From Sthenelais limicola (taxonomy: Eukaryota; Annelida; Polychaeta; Phyllodocida; Sigalionidae): a stretch of 64,000 nucleotides of DNA. The position numbers and the translations under genes were made by a program. The first letter of the stretch is position 1, and every line of letters starts with the position of its first letter. Of this stretch, positions 22,327-34,958 are shown one piece after another. The notes beneath the pieces were generated by a model, which was not told the DNA's origin, ran no database searches, and was given only the letters and a program-made list of their open reading frames with translations. The stretch lies in NCBI GenBank assembly GCA_942159475.1, contig OW804097.1:57618986-57682985 (forward strand), written 5' to 3'.

Positions 22327-25300
22327 TTACAATCTAGTACTATGCACTATATCATCTCCATCCTCGCTTTGCTTGATACCACTAACACGTAAAAATATAA
22401 GAAACACCAAGAATAGAGTTGTCATTATTATTGAAAATCCCAGTATAATGTATAATAGATTGAAAGTATTCAGTTCAAATAATACTCCAGTAAGAGAGGA
22501 AAAAGTTAGATCCCATGTTGATGTAGAAAAAAAGACAAAGGCATTCATGGGGGCAGATAATTCAATATAAAGATTGGCCCAAGCCATGAAAACTGGCTGT
22601 AAGGGAGAAAGGGTTGTAACTATTAATGATGAGCAGACCCAAACAGCTAGAGAATTAGTGGAGAAAGCTATGAAAACTCCAACTGCTGCAAGTTGGACAG
22701 GAAGAGCTATGGATATAATTACCCAGAGAGGTACCCAATAGCTTACAAGTGAGCATATTCCTCTGGTCACTGTGTAACAAATCCATATTGTGGACTCTAA
22801 TGTAGCAGCTGTTGCCACTGTCATCTTAACATCACTCTCTACAACAAATGCAAAGAGGAACTGTCCAATCGATCTTTGAGCACCCATTGGTTGTCCCCAA
22901 AGAAAGAACAACAATACCAACAAAACTACTTTTTTAGGAAATAGCTCTCCCTTTGCCATTTTCTTTAGTTGTTTAATGGACCCTTTTATTTGAGAACTAG
23001 AGTTTTTGATCATTTGTTTTTCACTCTTGAAACTGGCTCGTTTTCTAATTAATATTTGAAAAGCAAAAGATAAAAATGAGAACATGATTGTAGATCCACC
23101 TATAATGGCATAGGGTATTTCTATTATTTCGGGATCTGTACCATTTGATGTGAGATAGTGTTCCTGAGAAGATCCATTGTGGGCTATACCATTGTACTCA
23201 AGACCATGATAGTCATTCGGTAGAAAGATTTGTGTAATTTGTGGGGCAATCATTGCACCTATTCCATAGCCGGCTAATGTACTGAATATCGCTGGTGCTG
23301 CCTTCTTTTTCCAGACAATTACTACCAAAGTTGACATACCTGAAATAGTACAAGGGGTTCCATCAAAAATATTAAATTTGAAACATAGTGAATAGACTAG
23401 AGTTGTTTGCACCTCAGTTTTAAAGTGTATGGCCCTTTCATAATCTGCATTAGAGATAGAAATCTCATTTAATCAATTAAGCAAAGGTTTGCAACCCTTT
23501 TAATCTATAGCTGTAAAAGACGATACTCAAATCACAACCAGCTATCTATTCTAATATCATATGAAGTAAATATGCATACATCTTCATTACTCAAAACACA
23601 TTTTCATTTTCCGTGAATGCGACTGAATCAGAATTATTGTACCAATTAAGGAAGGTGACTCTGGAAAGATCTGGCAATTGATTGGAAAAGCCATTCTGAT
23701 AAATAAAAATATGAATTTAAACAATTGATGTTTCTAGTGGTCTGAGATACAGGCAAGAGTACTTACAGACATAAATAATGCCCTTTGCAAGTCCATCGAT
23801 AAAGAACAAAGTAGAAAGGAGTCCTATATTTGGTATCCATGGCACTGCTATTGTAGCACCTCCAGCCCCTAATAAAGCCAAACCTATCCAAATGTTTAAC
23901 TTGTCCTTCCATCTATTTCCTAATAGTCCAGCAACAAGACATCCAATCAAGTATCCAATTGCTCGGGCTGCCAAAGCTTTAGAGACATCCTCATAATTAC
24001 TGTTAATCCTTTTCTTAAGATAAGGCAGTGTTGTTGATGTGATTTCTGAATACATGGCCTGTAAGAACAGAAATAAATTTGTATATTGTTTAATGTAGCT
24101 TGATAATTTGAAACAATTGAATATAATACAATAGATCTGTAAGCAAGTTGGTTATTGCCCATGTTGATTGTAAGGTAATTGCAACACAACATAAACATAA
24201 ATCAACAAGGGTGAACAATCTCCTGCCAACAGGGTGTTTGCCTTTACTAAAGTATTAAGGAAAAAAACGGTTTAAAGCACAGATTAAGTCCATCGATATA
24301 AGCATCCATTTAAGCATCCATGTGCTGCCATAATTTGGCTGCATACTATAAGCAGATTCAGCTAGTGAAACTTACCCATCTGATCTGGCCCTGAGTTGTG
24401 GATACCCCAACCTATCATGGCATAAGTGTATATCTGCACGTACCTCCATGTCTCAATATTTTATGCACATGTCTCAATATACCACACATCAGAGCTTCTA
24501 ATATATGAGAGCTCAGATTCAAAATACTTCATAAAGTGCAAAATTGATAATCATTAAAGGATACACGTCTTGCACAAGGTTTAAACATACAGCATTTAAT
24601 ATCTCCCATGCATTCATTAGCCTTCCTCAAAATAGGTCATGCAATACAAATAGAGAAATTATCCGATTAATATCACATTTTTATTGTCTTTTAAGTTTTA
24701 CTTCTTTAATATATGGCACCATCTTATGCATGCCTTCAATCTAAATAAACTAAACCAAAAGGGCGCCAATAGATTACCGTTTCACTCGTGGAAGCAACAA
24801 GAAATAATAATCCCTAACATGATATTACTTAATACAAATATATTAGATAAGGCAGGCAACTTTGTTAGGGACGTAATATTTTCTGAGCCCATTGTTTCAA
24901 TGACAAGCCAAATATCATATCACATCATAAATAAATAACCCTGATTTTCCCATATAAAAAAGCTTTCGTGGGGCCCTGTGACAGAAAAAAAGATTTTCAG
25001 TCGTTTTTCTGGTAATAGTGGCCTCAAAATCATCAGAACATCCAAGTCAATTTTACATTTTCCTGGGGAGCATGCCACGGATCCCTCTAACTTTGCCACA
25101 TGTATACATGTAAATTAAACATTCTTTGAATCATTCATTTTGAAGTTTTTTTTTTCTCTGCTAACTTTTAATTACTATTAGCAGAGGTGAAACTAACCAA
25201 ACCAAACCAAACCAAAACGATACCCCCCCCCACACACACACACATACACACACACTTTTCTTGATGGCATAAAGTATTCGCCATTCCCCCCCCCCCCCCA

Positions 25301-25893
25301 ACTGAGGGTAGCGTCCTAAGCCTCTAAAAACTAGTTGTAATATCACATCAAGGGAAGTAAAACGAATCCAAGAAAGGCATATCAGTAAAAACAAAATGAT
25401 ACTAATTGAAAATATAACTAAAGTGTGTAAAACCTATGCATGATCTACCACTAATAATACAATCAGAAAGAACTGTTTTAAAGTCAGTTGGTACCCATTT
25501 CCATAACGATTATATACAAACTAAATTTAAGATTATTCAATTAAATTTAAGCTTATTAGATTAAAATTAAATTTAAGATTATTATGTTATAATTATCAAA
25601 ACTTGAATAAAATTTCATAGCACATTCAGGGCCCAGAGGAAGACCACCAATATGGTGATCTGGGCAGCTATTTATGAAAATGTTAAGAAATTAGCCTGAT
25701 GCACTATTCTCTGTAACCTGAAAAAAAAACAAATAAAAGAAATATGTAATAAAGATATGTATAATTGTAACGTGCATATTTGTTGCTTTTATAAATAAGA
25801 AATAATAACCTTTATCTTACTTACCACACAGATCCTCACCAGAACGAGGAAAATAGTCATGATCATGTTGAATGAAAAGTTGTGTCCTTCCAT
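22327..25893 (-). CDS. MFSD4B/NaGLT1-like major facilitator transporter, 3 exons
   Basis: The CDS joins complement 25825-25893, 23767-24058 and 22327-23339: 69+292+1013 bases, exactly 458 codons (457 residues). Donors are gtaagt-like at 25824 and 23766; acceptors are ttacag|GCC and tttcag|GT. Exon 1 encodes MEGHNFSFNMIMTIFLVLV, the first membrane helix. Exon 2 has YSEITSTTLPYL and RAIGYLIG..AGLLGNRW. Exon 3 has WKKKAAPAIF..GYGIGAMIAP, the region that in the sodium-dependent glucose transporter NaGLT1/MFSD4B family reads G-N-x-W-x-x-K-x-A-P. About 11-12 hydrophobic segments are visible. The family moves sugars or small solutes across the plasma membrane; the substrate here is unknown. A TATA box lies 108 bases upstream of the ATG. 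A broken tandem paralogue lies at 37.5-44.4 kb. Confidence 0.88.
25190..25305. repeat. AACCA, CA and poly-C simple repeats in transporter intron 1
   Basis: An AACCA run near 25195-25217, a (CA)n run near 25232-25256 and two poly-C runs lie within intron 1. They have no coding relevance. Confidence 0.8.
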
Positions 25894-26000
25894 AGTTATT
25901 TAGAAGTTGAAGAAAGAAACATCAATGCTATACTGAGGATCTTGCTACCTTCTAGTATCACAGCCAGGCTTTTTCTGATTCTCAGTAAAACAAGTTCTCC

Positions 26001-26007
26001 TTTTATA
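26001..26007 (-). promoter_or_regulatory. TATA box of the MFSD4B-like gene
   Basis: TATAAAAGG on the minus strand, 108 bases before the ATG at 25893. The paralogous copy has TATAAAG 87 bases before its ATG. Confidence 0.6.
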
Positions 26008-26459
26008 GGAATAGCTCGGACCACAAGCAGGCCAATCAAATAGTGAAATACAATCATCTTTCGCCACAGAATAGTCTTTCGTCTTATACAATCGTCCTAT
26101 ATTTTCCAGAGAATTTCAGGGGCGGGTGACATTTTGCACAAACTTTTTGGGCTAAGAAATTTTTGCACAAAACTTTAAGGGGGGAGGGTTATAGAATTAA
26201 GCAAAGGTTATAGAATTAGGTTATAGAATAAAGCAAAGAATTTTGCACAAGAATGTTTTGCAAGTTCTCCATTCGCCCCCCCCCCAGTACTTAATTATGA
26301 ATAGTTCATTACTCCAAGAGCTTTTAGATGTTGTCAATTATAGCCTCATGAATTTATCTTTAAGTTTTTCTTTACTTGCCGTAAATCTTCTGAATTATTC
26401 CCTACTAAATTAGCTTTATTTATCGCTGGTTTTGAAATGCGATTTTTCTTCCAAACTTT

Positions 26460-26836
26460 GTCTCGGAGCATATGTTTTGTCCCCAATCGGAAAGGATATT
26501 TATGTGAAATAGGAAAAGTCCAAGAGTTTTCTTTTTGCAATATCCCTTTTCCTTTTTGAAATATCCTTTTTTTGAATAACTTTTTTTTGAATAACCTTTT
26601 TCCTTTTTCGAATATCCAGTCTTATATATATGCCATTCTCACTCCTTCTCACCATAATGTACCATGATGTATTCCTACGCCAACATGTACATCAGGGGAA
26701 GAGGGACTCGGAGGGGGAGAGGGAGGGGGAGAGGGAAGGGGAGAGGGAGGGGGAGAGGGAGAGGGAAGGGGAGAGGGAGGGGGAGAGGGAGAGGGAGGGG
26801 GAGAGGGAGGGGGAGAGGGAGGGGAAGAGGGAGGAT
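26460..26836. repeat. Composite repeat: pyrimidine minisatellite plus purine tract, copy 2
   Basis: Same order of parts as 13115-13560: TGTTTTGTCCCCAATC, TGTGAAATAGGAAAA, GAATATCC/CCTTTTTCC units, AATGTACCATGATGTATTCC, then a long GGGAGAGGGA purine run (26704-26836). The pyrimidine part is shorter and the purine part longer than in copy 1. Confidence 0.8.
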
Positions 26837-27239
26837 GAAATAAAGCATCAACGTATTATTTCTTCAATTTCAATGTACTCAATTCAATTTCAATTCAAGA
26901 CATTTTTTATTTGCAATTAGCGTCGGTTACAAAAAGGAGGTCCCCGTTTTGAAACCTTGGTTCCAAGTCTTCCTGTGGGTTCCTGGGTTGGTGGTTTCCG
27001 AAACAAGCTTACAATAAGATATTATGATATAAATTTCATGGCTATGTTTCTATTATCTACTTGACTAGTTTAGTTGGACATTAAATGCCACAACTGGCTA
27101 AAAGTAAGTTGTAATAACTGGCTAAGTTGTACTAACTAGAGCATACAGTAAAATCAGGGTAAGATAATAACAGTGCAACCAAACAATATTTGGTGATCTG
27201 TATAGTCGGTCCAGACCAAGAAGAATTTTACAGACAACA

Positions 27240-30185
27240 ATAAAAGTACATATAATAAAATACAACAATACAATACAATACAATATCATAGCGATTCAAC
27301 AAAAGATCTGTAACAGATCATGAGGTAAGTATAGTAACATATTGACATACACGTACAGAGTTTGGTATAATGGTAGGGGGTGTTCTTATAATATTTCAAT
27401 TTCATTTATGCAGGTGTGAATAATTTTGCTAAAGGTTTTCCGGTCTTGTACTTGGTGAGCCGCAGTTTCAAGCGAATTCCAATATTTAGCCGCTTTATAA
27501 ATAAAAGAGTTTAGAATTTTTGCAGATTTTGGCTGTAGTAATTTTAAATTACGTCTGCCTTTGGCGTGACTCCTGGTTGAAATTTGTCTGTTATCTAAAT
27601 TGGATTCATCTGTAGCCATGAAGTGGCTTAGATTAATTATATGTTTTTGTCTCCTTTTGTTTAAGTGTAGTAAGTTCAGGTCTAAATGTTCTTGATCTAC
27701 ATTTGTGTACTTGGTTTTTCCAAAAATGATTCGAAGTGCCGAATTTTGTAAGGACTGGAGCTTACCAAGTAGTGTTTTTGGTCCGGAATCATACAAATAG
27801 TCACCAAAATCGAAGTGTGGGAGTATGGTCATTTTATATAAGTCTTTCTTGCTCTTCTCAGTTAAACAGTGCCTTAAACACTCTATACAAAAGCCTCAAT
27901 TTTGTACGAACTTTATTTCTGATAATATTTATATGTTTGTTGAAGGAGAGACCCGTGTCCATAGTTAGACCTAGATATTTATATTCCTCTACTGTTTTTA
28001 GAATATTATTACCTAGTTTTATGGGTATTTCATTTTTAATCTTGGTATTTGATATTGAGAAGTGCATAACATTGCTTTTGGAAGTATTTATAGATATTTG
28101 ATTTAGCCTACACCATAGGTCAATTCTGTCTAGGTCATGTTGTATGTTATAATTGACCGTCTCAATGTTTTTATTGTGGCAGTATAGAATAGTGTCATCC
28201 GCATAGTGTTGGACTGTACACTTTTACACAACTGTAGTGGAAGTGCTACGCCCTGGTGTGACTTTAGTACATCTCTAAGTCCAGTGCATTTGACCCGTTT
28301 ACTTACCACTAGGTGTGCTGCTCTATTCTTATAGTCTATTATATTAGCAGCTGGTGTTTGCCACCGTTTTACTACAATATATAACCATTTCAGGCCTTAC
28401 GCCATTTATGTACTACTTGTGAACACTTGTGTTCCCTTTTACCCTTCAAACTGCATTTGTCAATGGTATTACGGACATGTGTTGTCCGGCTCTTTCATAT
28501 TGCCACCCTTATTGTATGTACCAGACTTTGGTGTCCCTTGGAGAAAGCCAATGCTTCTGGGCCGCTACGGACACTTGTGCTAACGGGTAATAAAGTAGTA
28601 TTGGTTGTGAGACAATCCTTTGTTGACTGACTTTATTGACATCCGTGAGATACGAACAATTAGTAGATTCACTACACAACCATATTTAAGTCATTAATAT
28701 AAATTGAGAATAAGATTGGACCCAGGATAGTGCCTTGTGGTACTCCATAAGTTATTTCTCCTTCTGTTGACTCTATATTATTTACTCTTACTATTTGTTT
28801 CCTGTTATACAGATAATTCTTGAACCATAGCAATTCAATGTTTGTAATACCATATTGTTCTAATTTTAATAATAATCAGTTGTGGTTCACTGTGTTGAAA
28901 GCTTTTTTAAAATCTAAGAAAACAGTCTTATTTTATGATTTGTCATTCAGATGGCGATAAACTTCATTCATAAAATCAATATGGGCATGTTGGACTGACC
29001 TCTCCTTCCTAAAACCATATTGTTTCTCAAAGAAAAGGTTATTATCTTCAAAGTAGGTCGAAAGTTGCTGTTGAACTAATTTTTCTATTATTTTTGCAAT
29101 TAGATTGATGGCTGAGATTGGTCTGTAGTTGTTAGTATCATTTTTTGTGCCACCTTTAAAGAGAGGGGTCACATTTGCTTTTTTGAATAGATCTGGTATG
29201 TCACCATTTTTTAAAGAAAGGTTTATCATGAAGCACATTTGTACAGATAGAGCATTTAGACATGATTTAAGAATTGGGGTAGGTAAATGCGCAAAACCTG
29301 AGCTCTTGATGTTTTTCAAGCCAGATATGACTCTCTTTAGAGAATATGGAGTGACTTCTGAGAACTCAAAGCTTTTACCCGTACGTATTTCATTTATTTT
29401 GGAGAACAGTTTTTCATCATTCATATTTCTAATATTGAGATCTTCCATAGGTGGATCGTTAATTTTTGCTGCCAAGTCTGGACCGACACTTACAAAGAAA
29501 AAGTTAAATTCATTGGCTATCTGAGATGACTCGACATTAGCACCATCTTTTTCTAGAATTATACTCTCATTTTTTTGTACTTTATCAGGGTTTATAAGAG
29601 GTTTCAAAATTTCCCAGAATTTCTTTGGATTAACTTCATTGATTTGAAGTTGTTTCCGAACAAATTTAGCTTTGGCTTTTTTGCATTTGTATTTGACCTC
29701 ATTTCTGATTACTTTTGCCTGAGCCATAATCTCTTTTTTGTCATCTCTTCTAGCCTTTTTGAAAAGAAAGTCTCCCTTATTCATTAATAGAATAATTTCC
29801 TCTGTAGCCCATTTAGGCTTTTTCTTCACTTCCTTAAACTCCTGAAGGAGGCACATTCTGTCTAAAAAATGGGTTATTCGTTCCTAGATTATTTTCCAGC
29901 ACTCTAATACATCTGTTTGTTTAAAGAATATTTCCCAGTCTGAGTCTTTCAGTATATCATTTAAGATTTTCTGGTCAAGAGCCTTTTTGTTTCTTGCCCA
30001 GAAGGTTCCAGTTTTTTGTTTATTCCTGTGTTTTTTCCTGGTTGCAAAATTGGGGAAGTGGTCTGAAATATCAAGTTCAATGAGCCCTGCTGTTTTGATG
30101 ATGTTTGAGTTTGAATAAATGTGGTCTATGATAGTTTTTGATTTAAGGGTTACTCCTGGAAGAAATGAGAAAAATGACTGAGAGC
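27240..30185 (-). pseudogene. Dead CR1/Jockey-group LINE, 5'-truncated
   Basis: Read on the minus strand from about 30185: the end of an APE endonuclease (IDHIYSNS, LDISDHFPNF), a linker, then reverse transcriptase motifs NYRPISAINLIAKIIEKLV and QYGFRKERS (28933-29856), FLDFKKAF, YGVPQGTILGPILFSIYIND near 28720, HYADDTILY near 28190, and a C-terminal part to about 27386. At least one in-frame stop in the endonuclease-RT linker, a frameshift between 28067 and 27832 and a nested insertion at 28233-28672 break it. The 3' end carries TTGTA repeats (27265-27285, minus), the short-tandem tail common in this group. Confidence 0.85.
28233..28672. mobile_element. 440-bp non-autonomous insertion inside the LINE RT
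   Basis: It is flanked by identical TACACAAC octamers (28225-28232 and 28673-28680). Removing the insert and one octamer rejoins the RT sequence just before YADD. The ends TGTAGTGGAAGTGCTAC and TAGATTCAC resemble imperfect inverted repeats. An 8-bp duplication fits a hAT-like or similar transposase; the superfamily is not certain. Confidence 0.7.
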
Positions 30186-33100
30186 GCGTATAATAAAATA
30201 GTGTATAATTCTATGGATAACGATTTAAGCATCACCCTTATATCTGATTTAATTTTTGGTTAAATACAAGAACTAGATATTTAATTGCCAATTGGAATTT
30301 ATCTTTCTTTTTAGGCATACGCACGGTATGCATATATATGCATTCATGCATATGCATGGGATAGGTATTTGAGACATATTTGAACTTGCCACTTTCAAGA
30401 AATAAGGTTGACTCATTGCATCAGAATTGGTTCTAAGAATTACAAATACTGAATAATCATGGCATTAAATAGGATGTGACATGAGTATGCTGCCCTGTAC
30501 AGGGTGTATATAATGTATCCTATGAAACATACAATCGCAAGTCAGTACATATATGCTCTTATGGGTGGCCTGGATGTCATAAAATGTAATTTGGTAATTA
30601 AGAATATTATATATGATTGTGTTCAATCAAATATTTCTATTGCCCTGGGGCATGTTAATGATAATGTCTACTAGATTGAGATTATATCTTTAAAACAAGT
30701 GGCATTAGATAGAAAAAAATGTTACCTATATAGTCCATGAGCCAGGGGGGTTGGTTGGTACCAATTGGGGGCACTAATGCTACCAATGTTTTTTAGGTAG
30801 ACACATGTCTAGGGGTCATGAAAATGCATGATAGCAGTTTCAACACGGTAGCTTAACTCCGGTATGGCCGTTTTAGTAGCGGCAAGTAGCATAAAAATGA
30901 TGTCAGAGAAAAAACAACATACATATTTTTTTTAACAACATAAACCCATCCAAAGGCATTAGAATTTGATTTCTGGGGGGTTTCAGGGATGGGGAATTCA
31001 TTTACGCCATTATTTTTCTATTCCAAGGTCAAGGTCACCTGATATGACCTAAGTCAAAGTTAAAATTGGACTAAAATATCAAAATTGCTTTATTATGTTT
31101 TTCATAACTTAAATTCTATGGCAATAATGGATGATTTGACAACGGATTGACTGACCTGCATGTGTTGACTCACTTTGTGAGAAATTATAGAGCTCTGTGA
31201 TAAGTATTTAACATGGCATAGACGTTAGAATGCAGAAAAGTCTTTGATGCATAAAACATGCAAGGAAACACAGATTGATATTCATAGCATCCAATATCAT
31301 TTCTTTGTTCTTTGACTCTCTTAACATAAAGCAGCAAGGAAGTCTTATTATTTATTTCCATTTTATATGTATATATGACGGTGCTATGTATCATAAGAAG
31401 TGATATTAGTAAGTTCTGATATTATTATTATTATTATCTGTTTTATAACTTGCTTTATAACGTAAAAATATGTTTTACAACTTTAGCTTGTTCTTGCCCT
31501 GTTAATATGTGTCTTTAGCTAGTCTCTCTGTTAGTATAGATGTCTTTTCTACTATGAGGTGACGGCTGGAAGACCTGGATTTTATCCAGAAGCCTGGTCA
31601 CCTATTTGTCTATCATGTACCTGTATAACCTCAGACAAATAAAGTATTTTTCAATTCAATTCAATATGAAGTGCAATTGTCTAATATTTCCCAATTCTCT
31701 TATAATGGCATACGCATGGTATATGCATACTCATGGCATGTTTCTAATAATCTTGATGATTATTTTAAATGTGTTTTGGCAACATAAATGGGAGATACCT
31801 TGTTTATTACCTTGAATAAGGGTCCAACTTATGTATACATGTTTAAAGTTAAATATGCTAATTTGCTGAGATATGGATATCTATAATGCATACGCATGGT
31901 ATGCAGAAAAGTTGACTATACTGTATGTCCCTTTACTTTTTCATTGATAAGCAAAAAACAGTTGTAGATTGATAATTCTTTCTGGTGTTCTTTGAAACTA
32001 GAGTAGTTCTCCTATCATATGAATACATATTTGCCTAAAAAACATTTATGATTAATATTGGATTGAGAACACAATGTCTAGGCATACGCATGGTATACCT
32101 AGGGTTGACTATTACGTACCTCTAAAAAAGATATATCAAATATTCAAATAGAATCTCTAAAATCATCCTATAATATGTAAAAGTATTTTGCCTACAGGAG
32201 CATCACAAGTTTGAACTACGTACATATACATTGTTTATATTTTTTTTACATGAGAAATGACTATTCTTTTGTACCTGATTGTAAAAATGACCCATTTTAG
32301 GAGGTTTTTTAAAGCTGGAATTGTTAATATTCATTTTAGACCAACAAAAGTAGGGTTCGGATTGTAGCATTTTAATGGCGGATTTAATAAACCACAAAAA
32401 TTATGTATCAAGTCAATATTCCTTAAGATATAATTTGAAAACCTTATGGACGCCAAAGAAATAGAATTGACCATTATATACAAGGATAGGGCAAGGTACC
32501 TAACCAGAAATTTAAATCTAAAACTAGAAGGGGGACAAAGTCGTTCAGTGTATTTCTTGAATACAACTTTAGTAAAAGCAAACACCTGTTCACGATGAGC
32601 AAAGTGGCACGGCTCTCTTACCTTTCATACCTTTTATGCCTGTACATAATTTTAACTAGCCTGTACTGTAACTGTAATTTTAATCAATGAATGATTGTTC
32701 AATTAGCATATGTTCCTATGACATGTAAATGTAAATACATGACTGTATATTATAGTAAAATACTCTGCACATTGTATATAATCACACGACTGGGGCAAGT
32801 GAAAAGCCCTAATTTCCCTGGGCTTGATCTACCCAGAATAAATAAAAGCTTTAAAAAAAAAAATATTTGTCTTCAATTCTATGTGTTCCATCTTATTTGA
32901 GATTTATAGATTACTGAATCAGTAATTTTTGTTAATTTAGTGGTAAGGACTAAATGGATTTAGTTTAGGTTTCGAAATGGTCAGATTGGTTTGAGGGATT
33001 TTTGTACACTTAGATGTATGCTTTGTATACATGTATTGATTATATTGGATATTTTAGTTGGTAAAGTGATGAATCAATACAAACTAGCCTTGATATTCTC

Positions 33101-33550
33101 AACGAACTTACCATTCTGCAACTTGATTCTCAGTTCAACAGGGCCAAGATATATTGTTGACAATCCAAAACAAATCTACCATTTAAAGAAGTGAAATTCA
33201 TCTAAATACTTCATTGAGTGCAAATGTGATAACCACAAGATAATCACAATTATAATTATGGTTCGCACTACATTTAAAAGGATATCTATATAAATAATTA
33301 CATTCAAACGATCCTTGAATTAATTACTCCAATTAGAGAAATTATATGATTCATATCAAATTTTAATTTAGTTTGTCTACAATATCTGTCAGATACTGAC
33401 AGTTTTCATAATTAACGATCTCAATAAGAGAACATCAAAAATCGCCCTCTAATACTGCTTACGGTAGTTATACTACCCAAGCAGTAACAAGTATTTTATC
33501 GACTAAAGGCTAAAGACAAGAGGTTAAGATATGAACATACTATTATACAA
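30186..33550. other. Intergenic with recurring GCATACGCATGGTAT motif
   Basis: No gene seen. A near-palindromic motif, GCATACGCAYGGTAT, occurs at about 30314, 31707, 31887 and 32081. The last three are spaced 180-195 bases apart. Confidence 0.5.
31560..31672 (+). repeat. LINE-type 3' terminus with CAATT tail
   Basis: GGCTGGAAGACCTGGATTT, then ACAAATAAAGTATTTTT and CAATT repeats. The same arrangement is found at 48740-48880 with a different tail repeat. These look like the 3' ends of one non-LTR family. Confidence 0.6.
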
Positions 33551-33619
33551 ATACATCAACAGTCATACCATACAATACTGATGGAGACCAAAGATCCGTC
33601 CCCCAGACGCACCAGCGGG

Positions 33620-33885
33620 CAGGACCATTGATGTTCAGAAGTAAATCCGCCCAGAATATATTTTTTCCTGTGATAAATGAGTTGCTTGTGACTGACGTTT
33701 ACCTTACAGATTGTTGAATGATAGCATCGATATGTGCCCACTGTCCCACCACCATTACTAATACCGGAGACCCGGCCACTAAACCTATGTTGTTTTGCTG
33801 CTCAGAAAGAAGGGTTGTCCAGAAGTAAATCGCCCCAGAATCTACGTTTTACTGTGATAAATTAGTTGCTTGTGAGAAATAGTTG
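33620..33885. repeat. Diverged tandem repeat, unit about 185 bp
   Basis: CAGAAGTAAATC..CCCAGAAT..CTGTGATAAAT.AGTTGCTTGTGA occurs at about 33636-33690 and again at about 33820-33872. GCTTGTGAGAAATAGTT recurs once more at 35295, next to the long palindrome. Confidence 0.65.
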
Positions 33886-34179
33886 GTAGACGTGGCAGTA
33901 TTCACCTAAACCTGTACGACCGTTGAATGCCTGTGGGTGGGATCTGTCCAGTATTTATATGTGTCCAGATTCCCGCCAAATGTTGAAATCCTTTGTCCAG
34001 AGGGTATGATGGCACCAGGTGGGCGCTGGGGGCGCAACGTAATTTTTGAGGAGAAGTCTTGGGCTATTTACGTTCATAAATATAGATTGTTTTTTTCGAT
34101 TAACACTATCAAGACCCTACCTGCTTCCCTCCCTCCTATGTTTCGTTTTTTAGCTTTAATCGTGTGGACCCCATCGCCG

Positions 34180-34420
34180 ATCATGCACATGATATGGCGA
34201 TGTGGATTCCCTGCTGCTATGACGTCATTACATGGGCCTCGTCCTGGGTAGGGTTCCTGTGGGGAATCCCCGCGACTATGACGTCATTACTCTACCGAGC
34301 GTTTTTCCGAGTTGACCCGAAGTCTGACGGAGACGGACGAGTGTACGATAGTGAAGTGAACGATGTCGGATTTCGAGGTCTTCCTGGAGATGAAGCGTAA
34401 ACGCGAGAGGTCTGTCACGC
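34180..34420 (+). promoter_or_regulatory. Two CRE sites in a short tandem repeat, GC-rich
   Basis: CTATGACGTCATTAC occurs near 34217 and near 34271, each preceded by a similar GGAATCCC-type stretch, so it is a 54-bp duplication. TGACGTCA is the full CREB/ATF palindrome. About 90 bases downstream a short frame, ATG at about 34363, encodes MSDFEVFLEMKRKRERSVTP. This could be a promoter with a short exon or the 5' end of a retroelement; neither is proven. Confidence 0.4.
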
Positions 34421-34935
34421 CGTAATTATACCAGTAAGAGCTAAAAAATCTTGGTCCAATCTCTCCCTAAGGCTCTAACTTAGGCACTCATGTAACTTTT
34501 GGGGCTTGGACAATGAGAAATAGAGGGGGTTTCCCGATCATGGAGGAAGTTGTCCAGTACAATTGCATCTCCGAAGGAGTAATGGCGATTGTTCTGGCTT
34601 TGGTGTTATGTGTTACATAATTATTTAATTATGCCATTTCGCCAGCTAGTCCAGTATGAGATCCAGGTTTTGGACACTGGTCTATTTCCGTCTGCCCTGG
34701 GAGTGTTTGTCCCACCTCTGTGGAGGTAGGGCTAGACTTGCATAGGTCTCATTCCTATTTTGGAAGAGAGGTGGGGAGGTGGGGGAGTGGGGGGAAGTGG
34801 GGGGTAATAGTGGGGTAAAAATGGGGTGTGTGTGGAGTGGGGGGAAAAAACAAGGCTTCTTTGGTCTTGTTTCAGGAGGAGGAAAAGTTTTTTTCTCTCT
34901 CTCTCTGTTGTATGGAAATAGATTTATTCAAACGG

Positions 34936-34958
34936 TTTCGGCTGTTGGGCCTCATCAG
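34936..34958 (-). ncRNA. Hammerhead-ribozyme-like core, PLE-type, probably incomplete
   Basis: On the minus strand the sequence reads CTGATGA, a GGC/GCC stem with CCAACA loop, then GAAA. This is the complete conserved core of the hammerhead (box 1, stem II, box 2). It is followed by CCGTTTGAATAAATC. I do not find a GUH cleavage site with a credible stem III, so it may be a relic. Penelope-like retroelements are known to carry hammerheads near their ends. Confidence 0.5.

Noticed and set aside
26630..26920. Glu/Gly/Arg-rich ORF
   Set aside because: It is only a translation of the GGGAGA purine tract.
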